The position numbers and the translations under genes are program-made. Positions 35,493 through 45,525 of a stretch of DNA of 64,000 nucleotides are shown one piece after another. Position 1 is the stretch's first letter; each line of letters starts with the position of its first letter. Below the pieces are notes generated by a model that saw nothing but the letters and a program-made list of their open reading frames with translations, made no database searches and was not told where the DNA came from. The stretch comes from Maricaulis sp. (GTDB lineage: Bacteria > Pseudomonadota > Alphaproteobacteria > Caulobacterales > Maricaulaceae), in assembly GCA_017643585.1 (NCBI GenBank), contig JAEPND010000004.1:124001-188000 (forward strand). Reading direction: 5' to 3'.

Positions 35493-36959
35493 TTAGTTGT
35501 TGCTTGTGGAGTCTGCGGCGGCCGTCGTGCCCCGGCGTGCCTCGAGTATCTTGCGCACCTCGGCTGCCTTTTCCCGGCTGATATCCAGCGTGGTTACCAG
35601 CCAGATCGCCACCAGGTAAAAGACGACCGGAATCGTGACGTCCCACACACGCAGCCAGAACAAGGTGGATTCTGCCTGATCGCCACCCAGCGCCTGGTCA
35701 AATCCGGTACTGGCCAGCAGGAAGCCACCCATGGCCGTTGCCATGCCCTGGCCGAGCTTGACCACCCACCAGAAAATCGAGGCGAACATGCCCTCACGAC
35801 GCTGGTGGGAGCGCACTTCGTCCATGTCGACGACATCGGCCACCATCGAGGGCATCAGGGTGAAAAGACCACCCAGGCCGAACGCCATCAGCGGCGCGGC
35901 AAAATACAACAGCCAGGGCGCTTCCGGATTGTAGAGGAACCATTTCAAGCCATAGCCGAGGGCCGCGAGACCGATCGCGATCCCGAACATCTTCCGCTTG
36001 CCGATCCGTGTGGCGAACCAGGCCACCGCCGCCACGGCCACGAAGGAGAACAAGATGCGAAGCGAATCCACGGCGCCATTGTGTGCAGCGCCGGCCTCGA
36101 GGTCGCCGGCAAAGATGTAATAGGCCACCACATAGAACTGGAAGGCCGCGATCATGATGAAACCGTTGAAGACAAGGAATGTCGCGGCGCACAGCTTCAA
36201 GAAAGGCACGAAAGACAGGGCCGTTCCGAAGCCCTTCATGAAGTCCCAGACATTGCCGATAATGCCCAGGCGCTGATCCTTGGTTTCGTCGAGCTCTTTG
36301 GCAGCAACTTCCGCCATGCGCTCGCGCAGGAAAATGGCCGGTAGAATACCGAAGAACGCCACCAGACCCGCCAACACCCAGGCGATGACCGCCGTGCCCT
36401 GAACCATGTTGTCGAACATGTCATTCTGCGCCCAGAGCACGAGCCAAGGCGGAATGAAATACGCCATCTGCGCGATGAAGTTCTGGGTTCCCATCAGCAG
36501 ATTGCGCTGGTCGTAATCCGGCGTCAGCTCATAGCCCAGCGCCACCCACGGGGTCGCAAACAGCGTGTAAGCGAGGAAGAAGATGAAAGACCCGATCAGG
36601 AAGTACCAGAAATAGAACATCTCGCTCTGACCGGCCGGGAATTGCCAGAGCATGGCAAAGGAAATAGCCGCCGCGATCGCACCGAAGAAGATGAAGGGCC
36701 GGCGCCGGCCCCACTTCGTGCGTGTCCGGTCCGAGATATAGCCCACGATCGGGTCAGTAATGGCGTCGAAGAAGCGCGGCAGACCGCCGAGAAGTCCAAC
36801 CAGGACCGGATCCATGCCCAGACCGATATTGAGCACGACCATCATCGCACCGATCGAGCCCGCCAACAGGTTGTTGGCAAAGGCACCGGATCCGTAGATC
36901 AGGCGATGAAAAATCGAAATACGGTCCTCGGGACGCGTCGTCGCGGTGCTCTCGGTCAC
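35493..36959 (-). CDS. GPH-family sugar:cation symporter
   Basis: A 488-residue inner-membrane transporter of the glycoside-pentoside-hexuronide family (MFS superfamily). Diagnostic segments are FFDAITDPIVGYISDRTRTKWGRRR in the N-half (described in parts: DAITDPIVGYISD, then WGRRRPFIF) and PSMVADVVDMDEVRSHQRRE in the C-half. The GTG start has AAGGA 8 nt upstream. It lies 17 bp after the GH16 gene and 53 bp before the GH3 gene, so it probably imports laminari-oligosaccharides or gentiobiose-like products; the substrate is inferred from context. Confidence 0.88.
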   Translation of the reverse strand: MTESTATTRPEDRISIFHRLIYGSGAFANNLLAGSIGAMMVVLNIGLGMDPVLVGLLGGLPRFFDAITDPIVGYISDRTRTKWGRRRPFIFFGAIAAAISFAMLWQFPAGQSEMFYFWYFLIGSFIFFLAYTLFATPWVALGYELTPDYDQRNLLMGTQNFIAQMAYFIPPWLVLWAQNDMFDNMVQGTAVIAWVLAGLVAFFGILPAIFLRERMAEVAAKELDETKDQRLGIIGNVWDFMKGFGTALSFVPFLKLCAATFLVFNGFIMIAAFQFYVVAYYIFAGDLEAGAAHNGAVDSLRILFSFVAVAAVAWFATRIGKRKMFGIAIGLAALGYGLKWFLYNPEAPWLLYFAAPLMAFGLGGLFTLMPSMVADVVDMDEVRSHQRREGMFASIFWWVVKLGQGMATAMGGFLLASTGFDQALGGDQAESTLFWLRVWDVTIPVVFYLVAIWLVTTLDISREKAAEVRKILEARRGTTAAADSTSNN

Positions 36960-36976
36960 AATCTTGATCCTTTGGC

Positions 36977-37993
36977 CTATTGGCCCGTTTCAGCGCTGGA
37001 ACGGCAGGAAATCGCCGTTTCAATATCCGCTGGACAATCGAATACGCGTACCCAGTCAATCAGGATGGAGCGCGGGAGTGCCTCGTAATCCACCCCACCC
37101 AGATTGCGGCTCTCGGCGAGGTGCCCGCCGATTGCCAGATTCAAAATGAGGTAAAATTCCTGGTCGAACGGCGCGAACGGCCGACCGTCTGCCCGCTCGG
37201 AGTCCGAGTGCCAGTCGGCTTCGGTCAGGAAGCCATAGCTCTCGCCATCGAGGAACCATTCCACACGGCCTTCGGTCCATTCCGCCGCGAAGACGTGGAA
37301 TTGCTGGTTGCCGCGCTCGGTGACGGGCAGGTAGGCCTCGCGATTGCGATAGGTATTGTGCGGCCAGGCGCCGCCAAAGTGCAACGTTCCCAGAACGTGG
37401 TTCTCGTTCCCGCCCGGACATGTCGGGCAGGGCTCGCCGAGATTGACGGTTTCCAGGATGTCGATCTCGCCGGAAAGCGCCCATCCGCCATAATATTCAT
37501 CGCTCGGCAGCATCCAGAACGCCGGCCAGCTGCCCTGCCCCTCGGGCAGCCTTGCACGCACTTCAATGCGTCCATAGCGCCAGTCGGCTTTGCCCTGCGT
37601 GTTGAGACGGGCGGACGTGACCGGTTGGGTCCGGATTTCAGCCCTCTGCTCTTCCGTCAGGCCCTCATGCAGGCGCGCGGGCCAGGCCGGGCCCGTCGAT
37701 TCCTCAAGATGGGCCTCGATGACAAGGCAACCATCCTCAAGGCGGGAATTGCGCGGGGAGTCCGTATAACACTGGCGTTCATCATTGCCGCCGCCCCAAC
37801 AATCGGTTTCCCGATTCCATTTGGACGCGTCGAGCTCATCGGCATTGAATTCGTCAGACCAGGCCAGACGCCATCCCGACGGCATGGCACTGACATCGGC
37901 GTCGAGCGTGCAGGACGCATACGCATCAGCACTGATCAAGCACAATGCCGCTGCCGCAAGCGACGCAGAATAAAGACCGTTTTTGACCCGCAT
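36977..37993 (-). CDS. GH16 endo-beta-1,3-glucanase (laminarinase), secreted
   Basis: A 338-residue secreted enzyme that should cut beta-1,3-glucan chains internally. The signal peptide covers about residues 1-27 (ADAYA then SC). The GH16 jelly-roll has WSDEFNADELD at the start of the fold, SGEIDILE as the catalytic ExDxxE motif with Glu176, Asp178 and Glu181, and LNLAIGG near the end. The laminarinase-type motif with an extra residue (beta-bulge) favours beta-1,3-glucan over agar or lichenan. The ATG at 37993 is preferred over one eight codons upstream because it puts the signal at the N-terminus, though its ribosome site is weak. It is first in the operon with the GPH symporter and GH3. Confidence 0.9.
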   Translation of the reverse strand: MRVKNGLYSASLAAAALCLISADAYASCTLDADVSAMPSGWRLAWSDEFNADELDASKWNRETDCWGGGNDERQCYTDSPRNSRLEDGCLVIEAHLEESTGPAWPARLHEGLTEEQRAEIRTQPVTSARLNTQGKADWRYGRIEVRARLPEGQGSWPAFWMLPSDEYYGGWALSGEIDILETVNLGEPCPTCPGGNENHVLGTLHFGGAWPHNTYRNREAYLPVTERGNQQFHVFAAEWTEGRVEWFLDGESYGFLTEADWHSDSERADGRPFAPFDQEFYLILNLAIGGHLAESRNLGGVDYEALPRSILIDWVRVFDCPADIETAISCRSSAETGQ

Positions 37994-38067
37994 CGGATCA
38001 GTCACCCCAAAGATCATTTAAGCCATTGAACAGGCTATCGCCGGGGGCCGCCTTGTCAACAAAATTG

Positions 38068-38082
38068 TCCAACCTTGTCATG
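38068..38082. promoter_or_regulatory. LacI-2 operator-like site upstream of the GH16 operon
   Basis: TCCAACCTTGTCATG shares most positions with the stronger sites at 45461-45480 and 53663-53682. It lies 75 bp upstream of the GH16 start. Confidence 0.45.
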
Positions 38083-38126
38083 TCGACATGCGCCGACCGG
38101 GAGACAGTTTTGCAGAGCCTGGCAGG

Positions 38127-39161
38127 TCAGGATGCCGGCGGTGCCGTGGAGTGCCGGAGCTTGATTTCATAACCCAAAGTCAGCACATCGAGCGCTCCGG
38201 ACGACGCCTGATGACCCTCAGATGCAGTCAGTTTTTCAACGGCCGCACGGGTCATTTCCTCGTAAGGCTGGGCAACAGTTGTCAGGGTAGGCCAGATGGT
38301 CTGGGCGATCGGCACGTCATCGAATCCGACAACCGACAGGTCCTCCGGAATCCGCAGTCCCAGCTTGCTCGCCACGAAATAGACCGCAGATGCCATTTCA
38401 TCGTTTGCAGCGAAAATCGCCGTTGGCCGATCGGGAGATGACAGCATTTCTTCCGCCGCTTCCACCGCACGCTCGAAGGCGAAGAAGCCGCGCTTGACCC
38501 AATTGGAATCCCCCCCCTCGGAGCGCCCTTCGCTGGCAGCAAGCTCCTGCATTGCGTCTTCATAGCCGCCGAGGCGCAATTCCGAGGAAATATGATCCGG
38601 CGCGCCGGACAGATGACCGATTTTTCGATGCCCCAGACCAATGAGATGCTCGGTGATCTCGCGTGCCGCGCGGCGGTCATCGATACAGATCGAAGCTGCG
38701 TTCGGGGTGTGCTGTGTCGGCGAGATAAGAACAAAGGACACGCCCCGGTCCATAAGGGTCTTGTGCAGGACGGTTGATCCACAGATCGGAGGGATCAGGA
38801 TCATGTTCTGAACCCGCGTGCGCGCCAGGAACGCGCTCAGCTGTCGGTCCCAGTCCTTCGCGGTTTCGTCGAAAAATCCTCCGGCCAGGAAGTATCCGGC
38901 AGCGTCACATGCTCGCAGTGCGGCATGGTGAAAACGCGCCTGGAAGCCGCTTTCGGTCGCGCCGAACAACATGCCGATGGACCGGGAGCGCCTTGAGCGC
39001 AATTCCCGCGCCGCATGGCTCGGGCTGTAATTGAGCTCCTTCATGGCAGCAACGACACGCTCGCGCGTCGACTCGCGTACGCGCGGGGCGTGATTCATCA
39101 CGCGAGATACGGTCTTCACCGATACACCGGCTTTTTTCGCGACGTCGAAAATGTTCGCCAT
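38127..39161 (-). CDS. LacI-family regulator of the beta-glucan locus
   Basis: A 344-residue LacI-type regulator. The HTH is at the extreme N-terminus (NIFDVAKKAGVSVKTVSRV, residues 3-21) with hinge segment YSPSHAARELRSRRS, then the sugar-binding core with GLGHRKIGHLSG, AIFAANDEMASAV and LSVVGFDDVPIAQ. GGGAGAG lies about 11 nt before the ATG. It sits beside the GH16 operon and the GH3 lipoprotein. A shared CCAACGTTGTCAT motif upstream of four beta-glucan transcription units is the likely target; a laminari-oligosaccharide or glucose derivative is the likely effector. Confidence 0.88.
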   Translation of the reverse strand: MANIFDVAKKAGVSVKTVSRVMNHAPRVRESTRERVVAAMKELNYSPSHAARELRSRRSRSIGMLFGATESGFQARFHHAALRACDAAGYFLAGGFFDETAKDWDRQLSAFLARTRVQNMILIPPICGSTVLHKTLMDRGVSFVLISPTQHTPNAASICIDDRRAAREITEHLIGLGHRKIGHLSGAPDHISSELRLGGYEDAMQELAASEGRSEGGDSNWVKRGFFAFERAVEAAEEMLSSPDRPTAIFAANDEMASAVYFVASKLGLRIPEDLSVVGFDDVPIAQTIWPTLTTVAQPYEEMTRAAVEKLTASEGHQASSGALDVLTLGYEIKLRHSTAPPAS

Positions 39162-39374
39162 GTTACCCGGATCTCTCCCTACTCATCTGTGAACGGATGG
39201 ATCGGCCACCCGTACAGAAGGTCCAATAAAGCACAGCCCCCACTCACACAACGATCTGGCGTTGCAACATCACACCACTTTTCGTCCCATCCAGCCCCAG
39301 GGCGACGCGGTAACGGGCCCCGGCCGCCCGCTCAGCGGACGATCTGGGGCCCGGACCGGGGCAAGGACAACGCG

Positions 39375-41969
39375 CTAGAGTTCACACGCCGCGCTCTCGC
39401 TGGCCTCGCCACCGACAGAGACATCATCGATCCACAATTCGAGACCGTCGGATCCGGTGATCAACAGCGGCGCGTCAACACCGGCCAGGTCGACCCCTGC
39501 ATCGGCGAAACAACGCATCGGGATCTGCGCCTCGCGCCACCCCTTGCCTTCTGCCAGGCGAATTCCGGCGGTGACATCCAGACTCCCCTCGCACGCTTCG
39601 CCACATGCCATCGCCAGATATGCCCGGCCTTCACCGCGACTTGTCACCTGGTAGGAGATCTGGAGGAGCTGATCGCCCTCGAACGGGCCTACAGCCCCCT
39701 CAACCCGGACAGATGCGGCTCCGGCCCAGTTGATCCTGCGGCTGTCATCCTGAACATCGCGATCATCCAGGGTGAGGCTGACATTGCCGGCGGCGCTGAC
39801 CGCGTCGGGTCCTGACACCGCAAGCGTCTCGCCACCATCCACGAGGACCAGCTGCAAACTTCCCGCAGGGCGGCCACTTTGCATCAGCGCGATACTGTCA
39901 CCGGACGCCGCATCCGGTAGTCCATCCTCTTCGCTCAGCGCGCCCAGGCTCTCGCCCGGCTCGGCGTAAGAGAGCCCATAACCAAACGCGAACAGCGGGT
40001 CATAGCCCTCATCATGAGGGTTGAGCACGGTCTGGTCTGCGCGCTGCGGCCAGGAATAGGACAGCCGGCCTGTGAAATCATGACGCGCATCTCCGTCTGC
40101 ATCTGCGACGAGCACATCAGCGATGCCGCCACCTTCAGAGCCCGGCAGCCATGCAGCGACAAAAGCGTCGGAGGCGTTGAGCTCGCGGTTCATCCAAAGC
40201 GGACGACCGGACAGGAACACCGCGACGGTCGGGATGGCTTCCGCCTGGAATTGTCGCAGCAAGTCCAGACCGGACTCGTCCGGGAAGTTGACATAGTCCT
40301 GGTCACCGACAAATTCCGCGTACGGTTCTTCGCCAAAGACCACGACCGCAACATCGGGACGGTCGCTATAGCTGCCATCCTCGCTCAGGGTCACATTGCC
40401 ACCAGCGGCCGAGAACACGTCCTGGAACCCGTCAAAGATGGACTGGCCGCCCGGGAATTGTTCATTGGTGTGACCATCACCTTGCCAGTTGATGGTCCAG
40501 CCACCGGATTGCTTGCGAATATTGTCGGCGCCATCTCCGGCGAGCAGGATATTGCTGCCCGGGTCGAGCGGCAGCAGCCCACCTTCATTCTTCAGCAATA
40601 CCAGCGAGCCCCGCACGGCTTCGCGGGCAACTGCACGGTGTGCATCGCTACCGATCAGGTCGAAATCACCGGCATGCGTCCGCGCAGAGGGCGCAACGCC
40701 ATCGAACAGCCCCGCCCGCGCCTTCACGCGGAGGATCCGGGTCACCGCCTCGTCAAGCCGCTCCATCGGGATTGTGCCATCCTCGACCTGGGCCAGCAGG
40801 TTGCCATAAAGCTCCTGCCAGCTTGCCGGAGCCATGTACATGTCCACGCCTGCGAGCAGGGCCTGGGGACAGTTTTCATTCTCGCATCCGGCGATCTGAC
40901 CATGCCCCTCCCAGTCGCCAACGACAAAGCCGTCAAAGCCCATGCGGTCCACCAGGACATCAGTCAACATCGCGCCATTGCCGTGCATTTTCACGCCATG
41001 CCAGGAGTTGAACGACGCCATCACCGTCTGCACCCCGGAGGCGATCGCCGGCATGTATCCTGCTGCATGGATGTCGCGCATTTCAGCTTCCGTCGAACGG
41101 TTATCGCCCTGGTCCAAACCGCGAACCGTGCCGCCATCTCCGACCCAGTGCTTCGCGGTCGCGACGATATGGTCAGCCCCAAGCAGATCGTCACTGTCCG
41201 GGGCGCCCTGCAGGCCTTCCACCATCGGTCCACTCAGATTGGCAACGATTTCCGGGCGCTCGGAATAGCCTTCATAGGTCCGGCCCCAGGTATCATTCTG
41301 GACGACGGCGAGAGTCGGCGCGAAGGTCCAGTCCTGCCCCGTGGCGCGGATTTCCAGCGCGGTAATTTCGCCGATACGCCGGATCAGATCGGGATCATTG
41401 GCCGCGCCGAGGCCAATATTGTGCGGGAAGAGCGTGGCGCCGACGATATTGGAGTGTCCATGCACGGCATCGGTTCCCCAGATAATCGGGATACCCAGTC
41501 CACCGTCCGACGTATCCGTCGACGCGAAATAGTATTCATCGGCGAGTTCGAGCCACGCAGCCGGCGGTGCGAAGTTATCGTCGCCCGGACCGGAATTACC
41601 GCCATTCAGCACCGAGCCGAGGTTGTATTCAGCAGCCAGCTGAGGCGTGACTTCCGAGATATCCGCCTGAATGACTTGTCCGACCTTTTCCTCGACGGTC
41701 ATGCGCGAGACCAGATCAGCGATGAACGCCTCGATTTCCGGATCGCGCTCGACGCCGGAGCGTCCCTCCGGCCAGTTGGCCGGGTCGATCACCACACTGT
41801 CCGTGCCATTGGACACGGTAATGGCCGAGCTCTCCTCGGCAGGCGCCGCCGGAGTTGCATCGCTCGCATCAGCCGGAGCGTTGTCGGCCGCGGGCTGACA
41901 CGCTGAGAGCGTCAATGCGAACGCTGAAACCAGCGGCAAGCGGGTCGACAGGTCGAGGTTAAAAGTCAT
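39375..41969 (-). CDS. GH3 exo-beta-glucanase lipoprotein
   Basis: An 864-residue GH3 enzyme of the exo-1,3/1,4-beta-glucanase branch (ExoP/CelD type). The start MTFNLDLS follows GGAGA at about 8 nt. The lipobox LSAC (Cys24) anchors it to a membrane, followed by an Ala/Asp/Pro-rich linker. The catalytic core has TDAVHGHSNIVGATLFPHNI, AKHWVGDGGT and FVVGDWEGHGQ with the nucleophile Asp near 351. A C-terminal galactose-binding-like domain (about 690-864) ends in LELWIDDVSVGGEASESAACEL-like sequence. It would release glucose from beta-glucan outside the cytoplasm, complementing the cytoplasmic GH3. Confidence 0.9.
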   Translation of the reverse strand: MTFNLDLSTRLPLVSAFALTLSACQPAADNAPADASDATPAAPAEESSAITVSNGTDSVVIDPANWPEGRSGVERDPEIEAFIADLVSRMTVEEKVGQVIQADISEVTPQLAAEYNLGSVLNGGNSGPGDDNFAPPAAWLELADEYYFASTDTSDGGLGIPIIWGTDAVHGHSNIVGATLFPHNIGLGAANDPDLIRRIGEITALEIRATGQDWTFAPTLAVVQNDTWGRTYEGYSERPEIVANLSGPMVEGLQGAPDSDDLLGADHIVATAKHWVGDGGTVRGLDQGDNRSTEAEMRDIHAAGYMPAIASGVQTVMASFNSWHGVKMHGNGAMLTDVLVDRMGFDGFVVGDWEGHGQIAGCENENCPQALLAGVDMYMAPASWQELYGNLLAQVEDGTIPMERLDEAVTRILRVKARAGLFDGVAPSARTHAGDFDLIGSDAHRAVAREAVRGSLVLLKNEGGLLPLDPGSNILLAGDGADNIRKQSGGWTINWQGDGHTNEQFPGGQSIFDGFQDVFSAAGGNVTLSEDGSYSDRPDVAVVVFGEEPYAEFVGDQDYVNFPDESGLDLLRQFQAEAIPTVAVFLSGRPLWMNRELNASDAFVAAWLPGSEGGGIADVLVADADGDARHDFTGRLSYSWPQRADQTVLNPHDEGYDPLFAFGYGLSYAEPGESLGALSEEDGLPDAASGDSIALMQSGRPAGSLQLVLVDGGETLAVSGPDAVSAAGNVSLTLDDRDVQDDSRRINWAGAASVRVEGAVGPFEGDQLLQISYQVTSRGEGRAYLAMACGEACEGSLDVTAGIRLAEGKGWREAQIPMRCFADAGVDLAGVDAPLLITGSDGLELWIDDVSVGGEASESAACEL

Positions 41970-42243
41970 CTGCAGGTCTCCATGGCGGCTGATAGCCGGG
42001 CGCTGTGTCAGCGCCGCCTTTGTCATCAATCACGATTGATCACCGGGGGGGGGCGGGTCGCTCTGCCTGCCACTCGATGGGTTCTTCGAGGCGATGCGCG
42101 CGACCGGGATCCACCCAAAATTTCAACTAGAAAACAGAAACATCGTCACGATCAGGTCAGCTGCCCCGATCAACAAGAAAAGGGGGCAGGCTGTTACGCC
42201 TGCCCCCTCCTTAAGCTTCAGTGTCTGTTCGTCACCATTCGAT
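41970..42243. other. Spacer with palindrome and G9 tract
   Basis: It contains ATCAAT-CACG-ATTGAT (42025-42040), a 6-bp-arm palindrome about 60 bp upstream of the GH3 lipoprotein start, a run of nine G (42045-42053), and the TBDR terminator at 42176-42208. No gene was seen. Confidence 0.4.
42176..42208 (-). terminator. Rho-independent terminator after TBDR 2
   Basis: AGGGGGCAGGC (42181-42191) pairs perfectly with GCCTGCCCCCT (42198-42208) around TGTTAC. On the minus strand it is followed by TTTCTTG. It begins 36 nt after the TBDR stop. Confidence 0.85.
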
Positions 42244-45200
42244 TTAGAATGTGTAGCTCAGACCAAATTCGAAGCGACGATCATTGTCGAAGACTGAACG
42301 GGCATATGTCTGACCCGCAGCATCGACCTCCTGGCGAGCCGTCGCCTGCGTATCAAGCAGGTTCGCGGCCTGTACACGGAACTGCAGATTGTCCGTGACG
42401 TCCCAGCGGAATGAAGCATCGAGGAAACCGATGTCATCCTGGAGGATCGGGTTACCCGTGACGAAGTCGCGGTACGAGCTGTAGTAAGCGGAACGCCAGT
42501 TGTAGGCGACGCGAACCTCGAAGCGATCATCCTGGTAGATACCGATCAGGTTGTAGGACGTGTCAGACAGACCCAGCAGGTCGCTGACTTCCCAGCGATA
42601 GACAGAGAGGAAGCCCTCTACGCCATCACCCTCGGTGTCACGAACGGACGGAAGCGCCGTCGTTTCGGAGTCGAGCAGGGTCAGGTTCGCCTGGACACCC
42701 AGATTACCCCACAGTCCCGGCCACTGGGTGAAGAACTGCTGGTACGACAGTTCCAGACCTTCAACCGTACCGTCGTTGAGGTTCAGGTTACCGGAGTAGA
42801 TGACCGGAACCGTGTAACCATCCAGCGTAACCGCATCGATGGTCTCGTCACCGTATACGATGATGTTGCTCAGATCCTTGTGGAACAGGGATGCGGAGAA
42901 CAGGCCATCGTCACCAAAATACCACTCGTAGGAGAGGTCGATATTGGTGGACTCAACCGGGTTCAGGTCCGGATTACCGCCATAGACACGCAGGGCGCCC
43001 AGGACGATGTCGGAGATAACCGGCGGCGTTGCGGTGTCATCAACCACGTAGCCGAGCTCGGCGATGGTCGCCTGGTTCGAGTTCAGGGCAGCGATGTCAG
43101 CCGGAGCGATGGCTTCGCTGAACGCGAAACGCACCAGCATCTCATCATTCAGGTCCCAACGCAGGTTGAAGGACGGCAGGAAGTACTCGTAGCTGGCGTC
43201 GATCGTGTTGGCCGTGTTGGCCTGATCGAGGAACGCAGCGGTTTCCGGCAGGAAGTCACGCGGCTGAAGCGGGTCAGCCGGGTTGTCCTCAGCCATTTCC
43301 GCGAAGGAGGCGATACCGCCACCGGTGGTCTCGGTGCGGACATAACGCAGACCAAAATTACCGCTGACAGACTGGCCGTTGGAGAATTCCTGGCCGTAGT
43401 TGAACTGGGCGTAGAGGTTGGTGGTCTCCTCCCGCACGGAGCCTTCGCTGCCGCGATTGACATAGTCGACCATGCCGTTCTGACGCAGCGGCACCCAGTC
43501 ACCAATCTGAAGGTTTCCGTCACCGTTCGGGCCGGAAGCGATCAGCGGCTCATTGGCCAGCGAGTTCACGAACGCTTCGTAGTCCTGCATTTGCATGCGG
43601 CTCGGGAAGACGATCGAGGTGATATCACCGAGGAACACGCCGCCACCTTGGAAGCCAGAGAAGTCGGCCACGTCGTAGGCGCCAGCATCCGCGCGGTTCG
43701 CGTAAGGCAGGTAGCCACCAGCCCACGGCGGAGCGATACCACCCCAGTTCAGGCCGGCATTGCGGTTGGTCTGCTCGCGCTGCGAGAAGCGTGCACCGAA
43801 TTCGACAGAGTCGAACCAGCCGTCACCATCGAACTCATACAGGGCATCACCGCGCAGAGCGTAGAGGTCACCCGTATTGTCTTCGAACTGGTCAGCTGCA
43901 TATAGCAGGAAGGCGTAACGCGGATCAGCGAGATCACCCAGGACACCCGGGTCAGCACCACGGAAAGTTCCACCCCAATCGGCGAGGCGAACAGAATCCG
44001 ACAGGAACAGCTCGATTTCCGGATTTTCGGTGTCGGAGAAATCGAAACGATAGTCGGCGAAGTGGTTACCACCGGCCCACAGACGCTCCAGTGTCGCTTC
44101 CGCATCGGTGTAGTGACCATCGAGCTCGATGTAGAGACGATCGTTCACACGCCACTGGAAGTTGGCGCTGAAATCTTGCGTCACTGACTCGTTCGTCTGG
44201 GCAATCGCCAGCGACTGCAGCGGTGTCTGCAGGTTGCCGGTCTGACCCAGCCAGTCACGAAGGTTGTTGGAGACCACCCCGGACTCCATCAAACCACCAT
44301 CGATCGGGATCAGGTTTTCACAGATGCCGATACCACCATTGGCAGCTTCGCCCGCACCACTACAACGCGGAATGCCCGCAGACGTGAACGGAATGATATT
44401 ACGCGAGCTGGAGTCCTCCAGGATGGACCAGGCTGCCCAGGATTCCGCATCGGTGAAGAATTCGATCGTGCGCTCGTCCGTCTGAACGGTGTTCTCAACG
44501 CGGGTCGCCTTGAGCGTCAGCTCCATGTCGCCATCGTTGGAGCGCCACTGACCAGCAACGTAAAAGCTGTCACGGTCACGACCGATTTCGGCATCACGTG
44601 CCTGCCAGCCACCCGGCAGAGCCATGGTGGTGCCCGGCGCGTCCGGGTTCGGAACCGCGAGGAGCGGGCCGTACTGGAAACCGTTGATGGAAGACTGGAG
44701 TTCGGACGTCGAGAAAGAACCCAGCAGGCCGAATTCACCGGCGTCGGTTTCCCAGCGATCGCCGAGGATCACGCTGAGACCCGGGCTCCACTCTTCAGCC
44801 TGGTCGGTATAGATCGTGTCAGCGACCACGACAGCAATACGATCATTGCGATCGAACGGCTCGAGCGTGCGCAGGTTCACGGTACCGGCAAGACCGCCTT
44901 CGATCATGCTGGCCGTCTGGTTCTTGAAGACCTCAACCGCACCGATCAGCTCCGGCGGGATGCTGGCCCATTCCAGGGCACGACCACCGTTGGCAGAGAA
45001 TGCGTCACGACCGTTGAATTCGGAACGGACGTACTGGAGACCACGGACGATATTGCCGGAGCCTTCCGGAGAGGGGAAGTCCCCGTCACTGCCGCCAAGC
45101 TCGAAGCGCTGGGTCACGACCCCCGGTACGCGAGCGAGCGCCTCGGCGACGGAGAGGTCCGGCAGCTGCGAGACGTCAGTGGCTGTGATGGAGTCCACGA

Positions 45201-45402
45201 AAGTGTCTGCTTCACGCTTGGTGTTACGAGCGGTCTGCAGAGCAGCGCGGACACCCGTTACGGTGATCACTTCGGTGTCCTCATCCGTCTCAGCGTCCTG
45301 AGCGTATGCGGCCTGGGTCCCCATGGCCGTCATGAGCGCGCTGGTTCCCATCAGCGCATATTTGGTAAGCCGCCAACGGCCCGTTTTGTTTGTCTTTGTC
45401 AC
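42244..45402 (-). CDS. SusC-like TonB-dependent receptor (beta-glucan locus)
   Basis: A 1052-residue outer-membrane receptor predicted to import laminari-oligosaccharides. The GTG at 45402 is favoured because GGGGAGA lies 8 nt upstream; an ATG two codons earlier would be too close to it. The signal peptide ends near QAAYA/Q (about 34). The TonB-box-like VITVTGVRAA, the plug segment TATDVSQLPDLSVAEALARV and a C-terminal strand ending FGLSYTF are present. It belongs to the same long receptor class as the one at 8678. It is divergent from a run of four halogenase-family genes, with a LacI operator-like site in between. Confidence 0.92.
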   Translation of the reverse strand: MTKTNKTGRWRLTKYALMGTSALMTAMGTQAAYAQDAETDEDTEVITVTGVRAALQTARNTKREADTFVDSITATDVSQLPDLSVAEALARVPGVVTQRFELGGSDGDFPSPEGSGNIVRGLQYVRSEFNGRDAFSANGGRALEWASIPPELIGAVEVFKNQTASMIEGGLAGTVNLRTLEPFDRNDRIAVVVADTIYTDQAEEWSPGLSVILGDRWETDAGEFGLLGSFSTSELQSSINGFQYGPLLAVPNPDAPGTTMALPGGWQARDAEIGRDRDSFYVAGQWRSNDGDMELTLKATRVENTVQTDERTIEFFTDAESWAAWSILEDSSSRNIIPFTSAGIPRCSGAGEAANGGIGICENLIPIDGGLMESGVVSNNLRDWLGQTGNLQTPLQSLAIAQTNESVTQDFSANFQWRVNDRLYIELDGHYTDAEATLERLWAGGNHFADYRFDFSDTENPEIELFLSDSVRLADWGGTFRGADPGVLGDLADPRYAFLLYAADQFEDNTGDLYALRGDALYEFDGDGWFDSVEFGARFSQREQTNRNAGLNWGGIAPPWAGGYLPYANRADAGAYDVADFSGFQGGGVFLGDITSIVFPSRMQMQDYEAFVNSLANEPLIASGPNGDGNLQIGDWVPLRQNGMVDYVNRGSEGSVREETTNLYAQFNYGQEFSNGQSVSGNFGLRYVRTETTGGGIASFAEMAEDNPADPLQPRDFLPETAAFLDQANTANTIDASYEYFLPSFNLRWDLNDEMLVRFAFSEAIAPADIAALNSNQATIAELGYVVDDTATPPVISDIVLGALRVYGGNPDLNPVESTNIDLSYEWYFGDDGLFSASLFHKDLSNIIVYGDETIDAVTLDGYTVPVIYSGNLNLNDGTVEGLELSYQQFFTQWPGLWGNLGVQANLTLLDSETTALPSVRDTEGDGVEGFLSVYRWEVSDLLGLSDTSYNLIGIYQDDRFEVRVAYNWRSAYYSSYRDFVTGNPILQDDIGFLDASFRWDVTDNLQFRVQAANLLDTQATARQEVDAAGQTYARSVFDNDRRFEFGLSYTF

Positions 45403-45460
45403 GTGCATTCTCCCCTGAAATGTATCCGTGGACTGAATCCCTTCAGCCAACCCTTTCTGT

Positions 45461-45480
45461 AATTACCAACGTTGTCATAA
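45461..45480. promoter_or_regulatory. LacI-2 operator in the divergent TBDR/halogenase promoter
   Basis: AATTACCAACGTTGTCATAA is nearly identical to 53663-53682. It lies 59 bp upstream of the TBDR start and 46 bp upstream of the first halogenase start, so it could control both directions. Confidence 0.6.
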
Positions 45481-45525
45481 CTCAGTTGCTTTTTGCAATA
45501 GGCAATCCATATTGGGCGGAGAAAA

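Noticed and set aside
40014-41906. 630-codon plus-strand frame opposite the GH3 lipoprotein
   Set aside because: It is a shadow of the GH3 coding strand; no ribosome site or protein family features.
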